Of a stretch of DNA of 64,000 nt, positions 50,681 through 63,567 are shown one piece after another (the first letter of the stretch is position 1; each line of letters begins with the position of its first letter). The translations under genes were made by a program, and so were the position numbers. The DNA lies in assembly GCF_016615815.1 (NCBI RefSeq), contig NZ_CP067112.1:2480001-2544000 (forward strand). The letters are read 5' to 3'. The notes under the pieces are model-generated. The model made no database searches, was not told the DNA's origin, and saw only the letters and a list, made by a program, of their open reading frames with translations. Origin of the DNA: Luteimonas sp. MC1572 (lineage in GTDB: Bacteria; Pseudomonadota; Gammaproteobacteria; Xanthomonadales; Xanthomonadaceae).

Positions 50681-52093
50681 CTATCGCGCGCGCAGGGCGT
50701 CGAGGAAGCGGCGCGGCGCGGCGTCGAAGCCGCCGTTGGACATGAAGACCACGTGGTCGCCCGCATGCGCCAGCGTCGCCAGGCGCGACAGCAGCGCATC
50801 GGCATCGGCCACCGCGTGCCCTTCCCCGCGCAGCGCCGCGACCACGCCGCCGGCATCCCAGGCCAGCTCCGGCCGGTGCAGGAACACCACGGCGTCGGCG
50901 TCGTCGAGCGATGGCGCCAGCGCCGCCGCGTGCGCGCCGAGTCGCATCGAATTGCTGCGCGGCTCCATGGCCACCACGATCCGGCCGCCGCCGACGCGCG
51001 CGCGCAGGCCTGCCAGGGTGGTGGCGATGGCCGTGGGATGGTGTGCGAAGTCGTCGTACACGCTCACGCCGTCGGCCTCGCCCAGCAGCTCCATGCGCCG
51101 CTTCACGCTGCGGAACGCGGCAAGCGACGGCAGCACGCCCGGCACGTCCACGCCCACCGCGTCGCAGCTGGCAAGCGCCGCCAGTGCGTTCATCACGTTG
51201 TGGCGGCCGAGGAGTGGCCAGTGCACTTCGCCGACGTCGGCACCATTGCGCATGACCACGAACGCGCTGCCGTCGCTGGCCAGCAGGCGCGCGCTCCAGT
51301 CGAAGGGAATGCCATCGACCGCCGCGGCCGCGTCCAGCCCGAAGCGCACCACCGGCGTCCAGCATCCCATCGCCAGCACCTCGGCCAGGCGCGCATCTTC
51401 GCCGTTGACCACCAGGCGCCCGTGTCCCGGCACGGTGCGCACCAGGTGGTGGAACTGGCGCTGGATCGCCGCCACGTCCGGGAAGATGTCGGCGTGGTCG
51501 AACTCGAGGTTGTTGAGGATCGCCACCCGCGGGCGGTAGTGCACGAACTTCGAACGCTTGTCGAAGAACGCGGTGTCGTATTCGTCGGCCTCGACCACGA
51601 ACAGCGGCCGTTCCCCCGCGCCTGCGGCGCCCACTCCGGTACCCCCGAGCCGCGCCGACACGCCGAAATCCTCCGCCACGCCGCCGATCAGGAAACCGGG
51701 CGCGCGCCCGGCCGCTTCCAGCAGGTGCGCCAGGATCGTGGTGGTGGTGGTCTTGCCGTGCGTGCCCGCGACCGCCAGCGTGTCGCGGCCCGGCAGCACG
51801 TTCTCGCGCAGCCATTCGGCGCCGGACGTGTACGACAGCCCGGCGTCGAGCACGTGTTCCACCGCCGCATTGCCGCGCGACAGCGCGTTGCCGATGACCA
51901 CCTGGTCGCAGCCGGCGGAGATGTTGGACGGCGCGTAGCCCTGGCTGAGCGCGATGCCGAGCTGCTCCAGCTGGGTGGACATGGGCGGATACACCGCCTG
52001 GTCGCTGCCCTCGACCTCGTGGCCGAGTTCGCGTGCCAGGGCGGCCACGCCGCCCATGAAGGTGCCGGCGATGCCGAGGATATGCAGCTTCAC
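50681..52093 (-). CDS. mpl: UDP-N-acetylmuramate:L-alanyl-gamma-D-glutamyl-meso-diaminopimelate ligase
   Basis: A 470-residue Mur ligase-family peptidoglycan-recycling enzyme that attaches the recycled tripeptide to UDP-MurNAc. It has HILGIAGTFMGG at the start (Mpl-type, where MurC has GIGGxGM), the ATP loop AGTHGKTTT, VEADEYDTAFFDKRSKF, LNNLEFDHADIF and YDDFAHHPTAI. The start is GTG at 52093, five bases after the adk stop. It is probably cotranscribed with adk. Confidence 0.95.
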   Translation of the reverse strand: MKLHILGIAGTFMGGVAALARELGHEVEGSDQAVYPPMSTQLEQLGIALSQGYAPSNISAGCDQVVIGNALSRGNAAVEHVLDAGLSYTSGAEWLRENVLPGRDTLAVAGTHGKTTTTTILAHLLEAAGRAPGFLIGGVAEDFGVSARLGGTGVGAAGAGERPLFVVEADEYDTAFFDKRSKFVHYRPRVAILNNLEFDHADIFPDVAAIQRQFHHLVRTVPGHGRLVVNGEDARLAEVLAMGCWTPVVRFGLDAAAAVDGIPFDWSARLLASDGSAFVVMRNGADVGEVHWPLLGRHNVMNALAALASCDAVGVDVPGVLPSLAAFRSVKRRMELLGEADGVSVYDDFAHHPTAIATTLAGLRARVGGGRIVVAMEPRSNSMRLGAHAAALAPSLDDADAVVFLHRPELAWDAGGVVAALRGEGHAVADADALLSRLATLAHAGDHVVFMSNGGFDAAPRRFLDALRAR

Positions 52094-52098
52094 GTGGC

Positions 52099-52677
52099 TC
52101 AGCCGACCGGATGCGACGGCGCGATCGCCTCGAGGATGCGGTTGAAGACGTCGTCCAGGCCGCCCACGCCGTCCACCACCGTGAGCTGGCCGTGCTGCCG
52201 GTAGAACTCGATCACCGGCGCGGTCTGCTCGTCGTACACCGTCAGGCGCTTGCGCACCGACTCCGGGTTGTCGTCGGAGCGGCCTTCGGCCTGGGCACGG
52301 CCAGCGAGGCGCTCGATCAGGAGTTCGTTGTCGACCTCGAGCTGCACGGCGGCGTCCATCGGCTGGCCGATGCGCACCAGCAGCGCGTCGAGCGCCGCGG
52401 CCTGCGCCAGGTTGCGCGGGTAGCCGTCGAGGATGAAGCCGTGATGGGTGTCGGCACGCGAGAAGCGATCCTCCAGCATGCCAAGCAGGATCTCGTCGGA
52501 CACCAGGTCGCCGCGCGCCATGACCTCCTTGGCCTGCATGCCCAACGGGCTGCCCGCGGCCACTTCGGCCCGCAGCAGGTCGCCGGTGGAGATGTGGGGG
52601 ACCTGCAAGTGGTCCTTCAGGCGCGCGGCCTGTGTCCCCTTGCCGGAACCCGGCGCACCAAGAAGTACCAGTCGCAT
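52099..52677 (-). CDS. adk: Adenylate kinase (short form)
   Basis: A 192-residue adenylate kinase. The P-loop is GAPGSGKGTQ at residues 7-16, followed by STGDLLRAEV, GFILDGYPRNLAQA and RSDDNPESVRKRL. It lacks the long LID domain and zinc Cys, which is usual in Xanthomonadaceae. GGAG is six bases upstream of the ATG. It is divergent from pfp. Confidence 0.96.
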   Translation of the reverse strand: MRLVLLGAPGSGKGTQAARLKDHLQVPHISTGDLLRAEVAAGSPLGMQAKEVMARGDLVSDEILLGMLEDRFSRADTHHGFILDGYPRNLAQAAALDALLVRIGQPMDAAVQLEVDNELLIERLAGRAQAEGRSDDNPESVRKRLTVYDEQTAPVIEFYRQHGQLTVVDGVGGLDDVFNRILEAIAPSHPVG

Positions 52678-52801
52678 CGATTGCTCCATGAACGTACAGG
52701 GCGTGGACCGGGCGCGGCGTAGAATCCGGCAGCCGCGGCGACGACCGCGCCAGCTTACCGTATCCGGGCCCCCCGCCCGAACCCCCAGAACGGAATCCAC
52801 G

Positions 52802-54058
52802 ATGTCCAAAGGTACCCTGCTCTACGCACAGTCCGGTGGCGTGACCGCCGTCATCAATGCCACCGCCTCGGCCGTGATCACCGAGGCCCGCGCGCGCAAG
52901 GTGCGCGTGCTGGCCGCCCGCAACGGCATCCTCGGCGCCCTGCGCGAGGATCTGATCGACACCGCGAAGGAGCCGGCGGCCGCGATCCGCGCCTTGGCGC
53001 ATACCCCGGGCGGCGCCTTCGGCTCCTGCCGCTACAAGTTGAAGTCGCTCGACGCCGACCGCGCCAAGTACGAGCGCCTGCTCGACGTGCTGCGCGCCCA
53101 CGACGTGCGCTGGTTCCTCTACAACGGCGGCAACGATTCCGCCGACACCGCCAACAAGGTCTCGCAGCTGGCCCGCGAATTCGACTATCCGCTGACCTGC
53201 ATCGGCGTGCCCAAGACCGTCGACAACGACCTGGTGGTGACCGACTGCTGCCCCGGCTTCGGCTCGGCGGCCAAGTACACCGCGGTCTCGGTGCGCGAGG
53301 CGGCGCTGGACGTGGCGGCGATGGCCGACACCTCCACCAAGGTGTTCGTATACGAGGCCATGGGTCGCCACGCGGGCTGGCTTGCGGCCGCGGCCGGCCT
53401 GGCCGGCACTGGGCCCGATGATGCCCCGCACCTGATCCTGTTCCCGGAGCGCCCGTACGATGAGGCCGACTTCCTGGCCCGCGTGCAAAAAGTGGTCGAC
53501 CGCGTGGGTCATTGCGTGGTGGTGGCCAGCGAAGGCATCCGCACCGCCGACGGCACCTTCGTCGCCGATGCCGGCGGCGGCAAGGATTCCTTCGGCCACA
53601 CCCAGCTCGGCGGCGTGGCCTCGTACCTGGCGGGGCGGGTCAAGGACAGCCTCGGCCTGAAAGTGCACTGGACCCTGCCCGACTACCTGCAACGCTCGGC
53701 GCGCCACATCGCCTCCAAGACCGACCTCGACCAGGCGATGGCCGTCGGCAAGGCGGCGGTGCGCTTCGCACTGGAAGGCCGCAACGCGACCATGCCGGCG
53801 ATCATCCGCACGTCCGACTCGCCCTATCGCTGGAAGATCGAACCCGCCCCCCTGGACCGGATCGCAAACCGCGAGAAGACCATGCCGAAGGGCTTCATCC
53901 GTCGCGACGGCCACGGCATCACGGCCGCCGCGCGCGCCTATCTGGAGCCGCTGATCCGCGGCGAGGCGTACCCGCCCTACGGCCGCGACGGCATTCCGAA
54001 GTACGTGACGCTGAAGAACGTGGCGGTGGCGAAGAAGCTGGCGGCCTGGGAGGGCTGA
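52802..54058 (+). CDS. pfp: Pyrophosphate-dependent 6-phosphofructokinase
   Basis: A 418-residue PFK of the PPi-using clade, phosphorylating fructose-6-phosphate reversibly with PPi. The donor-site motif is GGNDS at residues 109-113; ATP enzymes have GGDGS and many PPi enzymes GGDDS, so Asp112 supports PPi use while Asn111 is unusual. GVPKTVDNDL carries the PPi-type Lys, and EAMGRHAGWLAA is also conserved. The length matches Xanthomonas PFP. Genes for PPi pumping (hppA) and hydrolysis (ppa) lie nearby. Confidence 0.93.
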   Translation: MSKGTLLYAQSGGVTAVINATASAVITEARARKVRVLAARNGILGALREDLIDTAKEPAAAIRALAHTPGGAFGSCRYKLKSLDADRAKYERLLDVLRAHDVRWFLYNGGNDSADTANKVSQLAREFDYPLTCIGVPKTVDNDLVVTDCCPGFGSAAKYTAVSVREAALDVAAMADTSTKVFVYEAMGRHAGWLAAAAGLAGTGPDDAPHLILFPERPYDEADFLARVQKVVDRVGHCVVVASEGIRTADGTFVADAGGGKDSFGHTQLGGVASYLAGRVKDSLGLKVHWTLPDYLQRSARHIASKTDLDQAMAVGKAAVRFALEGRNATMPAIIRTSDSPYRWKIEPAPLDRIANREKTMPKGFIRRDGHGITAAARAYLEPLIRGEAYPPYGRDGIPKYVTLKNVAVAKKLAAWEG

Positions 54059-54071
54059 GCCCGCTTCCGGG

Positions 54072-54608
54072 TCAGCCGCCGCAGGCCTTCCCCTCAACCG
54101 ACATCGCGGCGGCGAACATCGGCACTGCCGCGGTCTTGCCGGCCGCGGCGGCCTGCTTCGACTCTTCCAGGTAGATCCGCGACTGTCCCTGGCCGTCGAG
54201 CTTCTGCGTCTGGTCCACCGGCTTGCGCCACACGCGCACCACCGCCTGCTGCGTGGGGCAGCCCGTGCTGGCAACGCGGATCAGGTCGTTGAACTTCCAG
54301 CCCGTGGCCACTGAAGGCTTCGCCTTCGCGGCGTCGACGAAGCGCGCACGCGGCTGGCAGTTGGCACTCGTGCGCACAACGGCAAAGCGGTATGGCTCGG
54401 CGGCATCGCCGGTGAACACGCCTTCAATGCGCGCGCAGGCTTCGGGGATCTGGCGCAGCGTGTGCGCCGCGCCGATCGCCTGTGGCGCAATCGCACTGCG
54501 GGTGATTTCGGGCACCGGATCGGCGGCGCGGCCGGGAGCAGCCGCGAGTGCGGTAGAGGACGTGGCGGCGGCGGCACCGGCGAGCAGCACGGTCAGGGCG
54601 ATGCGCAT
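54072..54608 (-). CDS. Secreted protein of unknown function
   Basis: A 178-residue exported protein, signal peptide ending near TALA. The mature protein has three Cys in EACARIEG, SANCQPRA and STGCPTQQ, and a last one near the C-terminus (EGKACGG), perhaps two disulfides. No family is recognised. GGAG lies seven bases before the ATG. It is convergent with pfp, 13 bp apart. Confidence 0.75.
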   Translation of the reverse strand: MRIALTVLLAGAAAATSSTALAAAPGRAADPVPEITRSAIAPQAIGAAHTLRQIPEACARIEGVFTGDAAEPYRFAVVRTSANCQPRARFVDAAKAKPSVATGWKFNDLIRVASTGCPTQQAVVRVWRKPVDQTQKLDGQGQSRIYLEESKQAAAAGKTAAVPMFAAAMSVEGKACGG

Positions 54609-54793
54609 GGCGTCACTCCGATGGAACGGGGGGGAACGCAGGCTGGCACGCGGCGGCTGAATCGATCCTCCACGCTTGTCCTGCTGCCGGCCAGCCGGCC
54701 TGCCAGCCGCGCTGCGGCGCGGCAATACGCGGTGATAACCCTGTGCCATAGTCGGGCGGTTGCGTTTCGCGACCACACCCTGGGGAGGGTTTC

Positions 54794-56824
<2,031 letters not shown>

Positions 56825-56848
56825 GCGAAACTGCGGTGACGTGAAGCG

Positions 56849-56877
56849 AAAAGGCGGCCCCGGGCCGCCTTTTCCTT
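56849..56877 (+). terminator. Intrinsic terminator of hppA
   Basis: A 12-bp inverted repeat (56849-56860 with 56862-56873) has its T-run partly in the stem and continues CCTTT. Its symmetry lets it act on both strands, also ending the convergent secreted-protein gene. Confidence 0.85.
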
Positions 56878-56898
56878 TGCCGGGCCGCTGCGCCGCGG

Positions 56899-57570
56899 TC
56901 AGTCGACCGCGAACCCGCCGTCGGCCAGCACGTACCACGGCGTGCACAGCATCTCCTGCGCATCCACCACCGCGAACGACGCCTGCCACGCGTCGGCGTC
57001 GCCACCGCTGGCGAGCTTGCTGCGATCCACGCTGCGGTCGTCGGCCCGGTAATCCTTGTCGTTGAACGGTGCCACGCCGAGGCACCAGCGCACGCGTTCC
57101 ACGCCCACCGTGAGCGACAGGTCGAAGTCGAACGCGCCGTCCAGCGCCTCGCCCTTGCCGAGCCGCGCCGCAAGCGGCACCGGCGGCACGGTCGGCGCGG
57201 GATCCGGCAATGCCCGCGCGGCATGATCGAGCGAAAGGTCGCCGCCCTCCTGGGTAAAGCGCGGCATCGCGATCGCGCCACTTTCCAAGCGCCCGGTCAG
57301 CACCGCATGGCGGTCGCCGCGGTCGAAAACCGCCAGCGGTCCGTCGCCGGTGTTGGTCACCCGATAACGCACGGCGAAGCGCTCGCCGACCGGATCGAAC
57401 GCGACTTCCAGGCGTGCGTGCTCCCCGTCGACCGCGGTGCGGGCCGGCCTGTCCTCTTCATGCATCTGCGGTGTCTCCGGTTGCGCCTGCGACGGCTGCG
57501 GAAGCGTTGAAAGCATGGCCGCCGCGATGGCGATGGGCAACGCATGGCGCGCGCGGAAGATCGAACTCAT
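56899..57570 (-). CDS. Secreted protein of unknown function
   Basis: A 223-residue exported protein, signal peptide ending near SQAQ. The mature protein is beta-rich (LEVAFDPVGERFAVRYRVTNTGD looks like an immunoglobulin-like strand pair, read in two stretches), with two Cys late in the sequence (WCLGVAP and LCTPWYVL). No family is recognised. It lies between the hppA terminator and the RTX protein gene, on the same strand as the latter. Confidence 0.72.
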   Translation of the reverse strand: MSSIFRARHALPIAIAAAMLSTLPQPSQAQPETPQMHEEDRPARTAVDGEHARLEVAFDPVGERFAVRYRVTNTGDGPLAVFDRGDRHAVLTGRLESGAIAMPRFTQEGGDLSLDHAARALPDPAPTVPPVPLAARLGKGEALDGAFDFDLSLTVGVERVRWCLGVAPFNDKDYRADDRSVDRSKLASGGDADAWQASFAVVDAQEMLCTPWYVLADGGFAVD

Positions 57571-57678
57571 GGAAGTTGGCCTGCCTGGATGGAAGCGGAA
57601 AAGACAGCATGGCGCAAACGCTGGCAGCCCGCGATGAACGCAGGCTGCCGGGTCATGTGCGCTGGCGGGAGCGACTGA

Positions 57679-59247
57679 TCAGAGCGCGTAGCTCGGTCGG
57701 TCCGGCAGGCCGAGCTCTTCGCGGAACCCGTTCTCGGTCAGGTGATCGGGATTGCTGGTGGTGGCCGGGGTGGACGGATCACCATCGAAGTCGAAGGGAG
57801 CGGCACTGGTCTCCAGGCCCACGGCCTGGCGCTCGGCATTGGGCACGCGGCCGGAGTCAGGGCCCTGGCCGCGGTAGGTACCGGGCTGGAAGGTCCCGTT
57901 CACGCCGTTGTAGGCATGCGACATCTCGTGGAACAGCACCACCACGGGTGCGGGGAAGGCATCCATGTGGAACGACGGGTTGTAGCTGATGTCGACGTTG
58001 CCGCCGGCCCCGGCGCGCCCGTTGCGGATGTCGGCGTCACGGCTGAAGGTCTGCGCGTAGCCGTTCTGCTCGTTGGCCAGTTCCTTGATGGTCACGGTGT
58101 TGCCCTTGGCGTCGGCGGCCTTGTCGAACTCGGCCAGCATCTGCTGGCCGACCGGCGACGCGCGCAGGAAGTCGATCTCGGACTGGATGCGCTGTACGAA
58201 CGCCTCCGAGCCCTCGATCCGGATCGTGCTGCCGGCGTTGGCGTCGATGGCGACATTGAGCACGGTCGGCGTGGCACGGGTGGCGGCGTTCACCAGGTCA
58301 CCGACTTCGGCATGCACCACGGTGTTGTCGCCGGCGTTGTCGATGACGTCGTCGCCGGCGCCGGCATAGACGCGGCTCGCACCGTCGCCGACGGTGATTC
58401 GATCATTGCCGGTGCCGCCGGACAGGATGTCGCTCACGCCTCCGCCCCTGATGCTGTCGTTGCCGGCACCTCCCTCGATGAAGTTGGTGCCGCGGCCCGC
58501 GGTGACCTGGTCGTCGCCGTCGCCGCCGTGGACGATGTTCACCCCGTCGCCGCCGGTGATGGTGTCGTTGCCACTGTTGCCGAACACATCGTCGCGGCCG
58601 GCGCCGCTGCTGATCACGTCGTCGCCGGCGCCGCCGTCGATGCGGTCGTCGCCGGCACCGGTGGTGATGGTGTCGTTGCCGTCGCCGCCTTCGATCACGA
58701 TGTTGACCTGAACGTTCGACGCCACCTCGATCACGTCGTCACCCGCGCCGGCGCGGATGGTCAGCTCCTGTCCCTGGCCGAGGCGGACCTCGTAGCTCTC
58801 CCCGTTGACCTGCACGTCGAGCGTGCCGTCGTCGCGCTGCTTCACCCCCACCTTGTCGTCGCCGGCGCCGGTGGTGAACACCAGCTGGTCGCTGCTGACG
58901 TAGCCGTCCGCATTGGTGCGTTCGCGGGCGATCGAGACCTGCCCGTCCTTGTGCAGCGGATCGACCAGGATGGGCTTTCCGTCCGGCGTGCTGCGCTGGC
59001 TGCGCTCGCCGCTGTTGGTGGCGGTGCCGTCGACCTCGACCGCCTGCTGCTCCGCTTTGTCCGGGCTTTCGGCGACAACGTCGTTGCCGTCCAGGTCGCT
59101 CGCGCGCGGCGCCGATGCCTCGCTGCCGTGGGCCTCGGGGCGGTGATCGTGGCCGTTCGGGTCCGCCGGGTTGTTCCAGTAGCCCGCGCGGTCGAGGTGG
59201 GCGGCGGCGCTGGCGCCTGGATCGAACTTGGCGGACTGGATGGTCAT
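57679..59247 (-). CDS. RTX-repeat protein with M91-like zinc metallopeptidase domain
   Basis: A 522-residue protein. Residues 1-115 are polar and disordered, with no Sec signal. Residues about 125-300 contain many RTX nonapeptides (for example GGDGNDTIT, GGAGDDVIS, GGAGNDSIR), which fold as a calcium-stabilised beta roll. Residues about 330-522 carry HEMSH at 440-444 in VVLFHEMSHAYNG, matching the M91 (NleD/HopH1/XopG) effector protease signature. RTX repeats and lack of a Sec signal suggest type I secretion, though no transporter genes are in the window and the repeats are not C-terminal. Target unknown. Confidence 0.85.
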   Translation of the reverse strand: MTIQSAKFDPGASAAAHLDRAGYWNNPADPNGHDHRPEAHGSEASAPRASDLDGNDVVAESPDKAEQQAVEVDGTATNSGERSQRSTPDGKPILVDPLHKDGQVSIARERTNADGYVSSDQLVFTTGAGDDKVGVKQRDDGTLDVQVNGESYEVRLGQGQELTIRAGAGDDVIEVASNVQVNIVIEGGDGNDTITTGAGDDRIDGGAGDDVISSGAGRDDVFGNSGNDTITGGDGVNIVHGGDGDDQVTAGRGTNFIEGGAGNDSIRGGGVSDILSGGTGNDRITVGDGASRVYAGAGDDVIDNAGDNTVVHAEVGDLVNAATRATPTVLNVAIDANAGSTIRIEGSEAFVQRIQSEIDFLRASPVGQQMLAEFDKAADAKGNTVTIKELANEQNGYAQTFSRDADIRNGRAGAGGNVDISYNPSFHMDAFPAPVVVLFHEMSHAYNGVNGTFQPGTYRGQGPDSGRVPNAERQAVGLETSAAPFDFDGDPSTPATTSNPDHLTENGFREELGLPDRPSYAL

Positions 59248-59455
59248 GGACAGGCTCGCTTGCTTGGGGGATACGGGAGCGTATGTTTAAGCCCGGCAAC
59301 CCCTCCGACCAAGCTGGGGCGTACCCCACCTCGGGTCGGCCCGGCCCCATTCAGCGCCGGCGACAGCTTTTGGTGCATCGCAGCAGCGGCGCGTAGAATC
59401 AGCGGTTTCCCCCACGGCCGGGCGCCTGCCCCGCCGACCCACCACTGGAGCCACC
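59248..59455. other. Intergenic promoter region between RTX protein and ppa
   Basis: No gene is seen. It must contain divergent promoters. No convincing -35/-10 pair was found for either gene. Confidence 0.5.
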
Positions 59456-59986
59456 ATGGGCCTGGACCATGTGAAGACCGGCAAGAACCCGCCGGATGAA
59501 ATCAACGTCATCATCGAGATCCAGAAGGACGCCGAGCCGGTCAAGTACGAGGTCGACAAGGAATCCGGTGCGATCTTCGTCGATCGCGTGCTGTCCACGC
59601 CGATGCGCTACCCCTGCAACTACGGCTATGTCCCGCACACGGTCTGCGGTGACGGCGATCCGGCCGACGTGATGGTGATCCTGCCGCTGCCGCTGGTGCC
59701 GGGCTCGGTGATCCGCTGCCGCCCGGTGGGCGTGCTGCGGATGGTCGACGAGGCCGGCCAGGACGAAAAAATCCTCGCGGTGCCGGACGCCAAGGTGTTC
59801 GCCGGATACGCCCATGTCCAGGACCTCGAGCAGGTGTCCAAGCACTGGCTGGAGCGGATCGGCCACTTCTTCGAGCACTACAAGGATCTCGAGAAGGGCA
59901 AGTGGGTGAAGATCGACGGGTGGGGCGACGCGGCCGAGGCCAAGGCGATCCTGCGCGAGGCGATGGCGCGCTACCAGCAGGGCTGA
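59456..59986 (+). CDS. ppa: Soluble inorganic pyrophosphatase (family I)
   Basis: A 176-residue family I PPase hydrolysing PPi. The active-site signature GDGDPADVMV (three Asp) is in place, as are YPCNYGYVPHT, the VKYEVDKESG block and KKWVKI-like KGKWVKIDGWG. It drains the PPi that the nearby pfp and hppA genes would conserve, so the three must be balanced. It is convergent with the ion-channel gene, 10 bp apart. Confidence 0.96.
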   Translation: MGLDHVKTGKNPPDEINVIIEIQKDAEPVKYEVDKESGAIFVDRVLSTPMRYPCNYGYVPHTVCGDGDPADVMVILPLPLVPGSVIRCRPVGVLRMVDEAGQDEKILAVPDAKVFAGYAHVQDLEQVSKHWLERIGHFFEHYKDLEKGKWVKIDGWGDAAEAKAILREAMARYQQG

Positions 59987-59996
59987 GCCCCGTGGC

Positions 59997-60689
59997 TCAC
60001 CGTGAACGCCGCTGGTGGCGGACCACGGTGAGCGCGATGACGCGCCCGACCACGGCGGCGATGTAGCCGACGCCGGCGAACTGCTCGAGCATCGACAGCG
60101 CGCGGGCCGAGGCGCCGATCGGGAGCACATCGCCGTTGCCCACGCCCGAGAGCGTGGAGAAGCTCAGGTGCAGCAGCTCGATCCAGCGGCGTGGGCGGTC
60201 CGGCTCCACCGCGCCGGTGAAGCCGCCCGGAAACCAGGCCTGGCAGACGATGTAGGCGTAGGCGAAGGCCCAGGCCAGCAGGGTGAACGTGGCGGCGGCG
60301 GCGAACAGCTCGTCGGCGCTGATCTCGTGGTCTTCCAGCATGTAGCGGATCAGGCTGCCGGCGGCGTAGAAATACAGCAGTGATTCGAGCACCGCCGACG
60401 CGGTGGCGAAGCCCGGCTGCTGCAGCGCGATCGCCAACGCCGACAACACGATCGCCGGGATCGCGAGCGTCCACGCGATCCAGTTGGCCGAATGGCTGCG
60501 GCGCACCACCCACACCGCAAGCGGCACCACCACCAGCGCGAGCGCGCCGAATGCGAGGCGACCGTCTCGCGTGTCGTCGATCGCGGGGTACACCAGCAGG
60601 CTCAGCAGCTGAGCGGCCAGCAACAGCGCCGAGGGATGGCGACCGGCGAGGGCCGGCCAGCGGGAACGGAGCATTGACGGTATTGCCAT
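59997..60689 (-). CDS. Two-pore-helix type ion channel protein
   Basis: A 230-residue membrane protein with about five or six predicted membrane segments. The last pair flanks the selectivity-filter-like TLSGVGNGDVLP, equivalent to TVGYGD of K+ channels but with GNGD. Ion_trans_2-type proteins of this length are common in bacteria, and no ligand-binding domain is attached. The altered filter makes K+ selectivity uncertain. Confidence 0.75.
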   Translation of the reverse strand: MAIPSMLRSRWPALAGRHPSALLLAAQLLSLLVYPAIDDTRDGRLAFGALALVVVPLAVWVVRRSHSANWIAWTLAIPAIVLSALAIALQQPGFATASAVLESLLYFYAAGSLIRYMLEDHEISADELFAAAATFTLLAWAFAYAYIVCQAWFPGGFTGAVEPDRPRRWIELLHLSFSTLSGVGNGDVLPIGASARALSMLEQFAGVGYIAAVVGRVIALTVVRHQRRSR

Positions 60690-60718
60690 GCGGCGTCTCG
60701 CGCGCTCCCGGCAGTGGC

Positions 60719-61321
60719 TTACTCGGCCTGCGCGCGCGAGCCCGCACGATGCGGATACGCGGCGAAAATGTCGGCAATGGTGGAATCGATGCCCGCGTCG
60801 CGCTTCGCGGCATCCTGGTTCCGCGGCACGCGGCCCACCGCGATGCCTTCCCAGACCAGCGCGTTGCGCCGCGCGTCCACGAGGTCGATGTTCATCGTGC
60901 CTTCGGTGTAACGGTACACGGTGGTGCGGTCGTACCAGTACGGCATGGCGACGTAGCCGCGGGCGCGATAGCTGTAGTAGTAGGCGTAGTCGACGTCGGG
61001 CATGGAGCTGACGTCGGTGCGCTGCTGCATGTAGGCGTTGATGTTGAGCCAGAGGTCGGGATCCGCCTCGCTGTAGCGATAGCCGCGCGATTCCATCTGC
61101 GCGCGCGCGGCGGCTTTCATGCGGCCGCTCACCAGGCTGGCATAACCCTCGCGTTCGATCGCCAGCGGCGAGTAGAACGCGAAGGTGCGATACGCGGAGA
61201 AATCCGCGCGCGGGTCGGAGTCCGTGCTGATGCGGGGGCCGGTGGCGCAGGCCGCGAGCAGGGCGAGTGCACAGCCGAGCAGCAGCCAGCGGATCAATGA
61301 CGAAGCACGCGAGCCTTGCAT
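60719..61321 (-). CDS. DUF4136 lipoprotein
   Basis: A 200-residue lipoprotein: a basic N-terminus, hydrophobic core and lipobox LLAAC (Cys at residue 25). The mature part shows the DUF4136 pattern: DFSAYRTFAFYSPL, MESRGYRYSEADPDLWLNIN, and a C-terminal GTMNIDLVDARRNALVWEG. The function of the family is unknown. The gene precedes the ion channel by 29 bases on the same strand. Confidence 0.9.
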   Translation of the reverse strand: MQGSRASSLIRWLLLGCALALLAACATGPRISTDSDPRADFSAYRTFAFYSPLAIEREGYASLVSGRMKAAARAQMESRGYRYSEADPDLWLNINAYMQQRTDVSSMPDVDYAYYYSYRARGYVAMPYWYDRTTVYRYTEGTMNIDLVDARRNALVWEGIAVGRVPRNQDAAKRDAGIDSTIADIFAAYPHRAGSRAQAE

Positions 61322-61467
61322 GGCGGATCTCCGTTCAGGTCTGCCTTGAAACTAGCATGACGCCCGCTGCCCCGGCGTGAGTCGCCACACCCGCCGGGGC
61401 GCCGGTTTCACGGCGTTTCCTGTTCGTACAGGTGACCGGCCCGCAACACGCCGACCTTCCGCGCGTC

Positions 61468-63500
<2,033 letters not shown>

Positions 63501-63567
63501 AACGGGCATTGCACCACGTTGCCCGCGCGCGGGCCAGCCCGTGCCGCGCGCGGCATAATTGCCGGCC

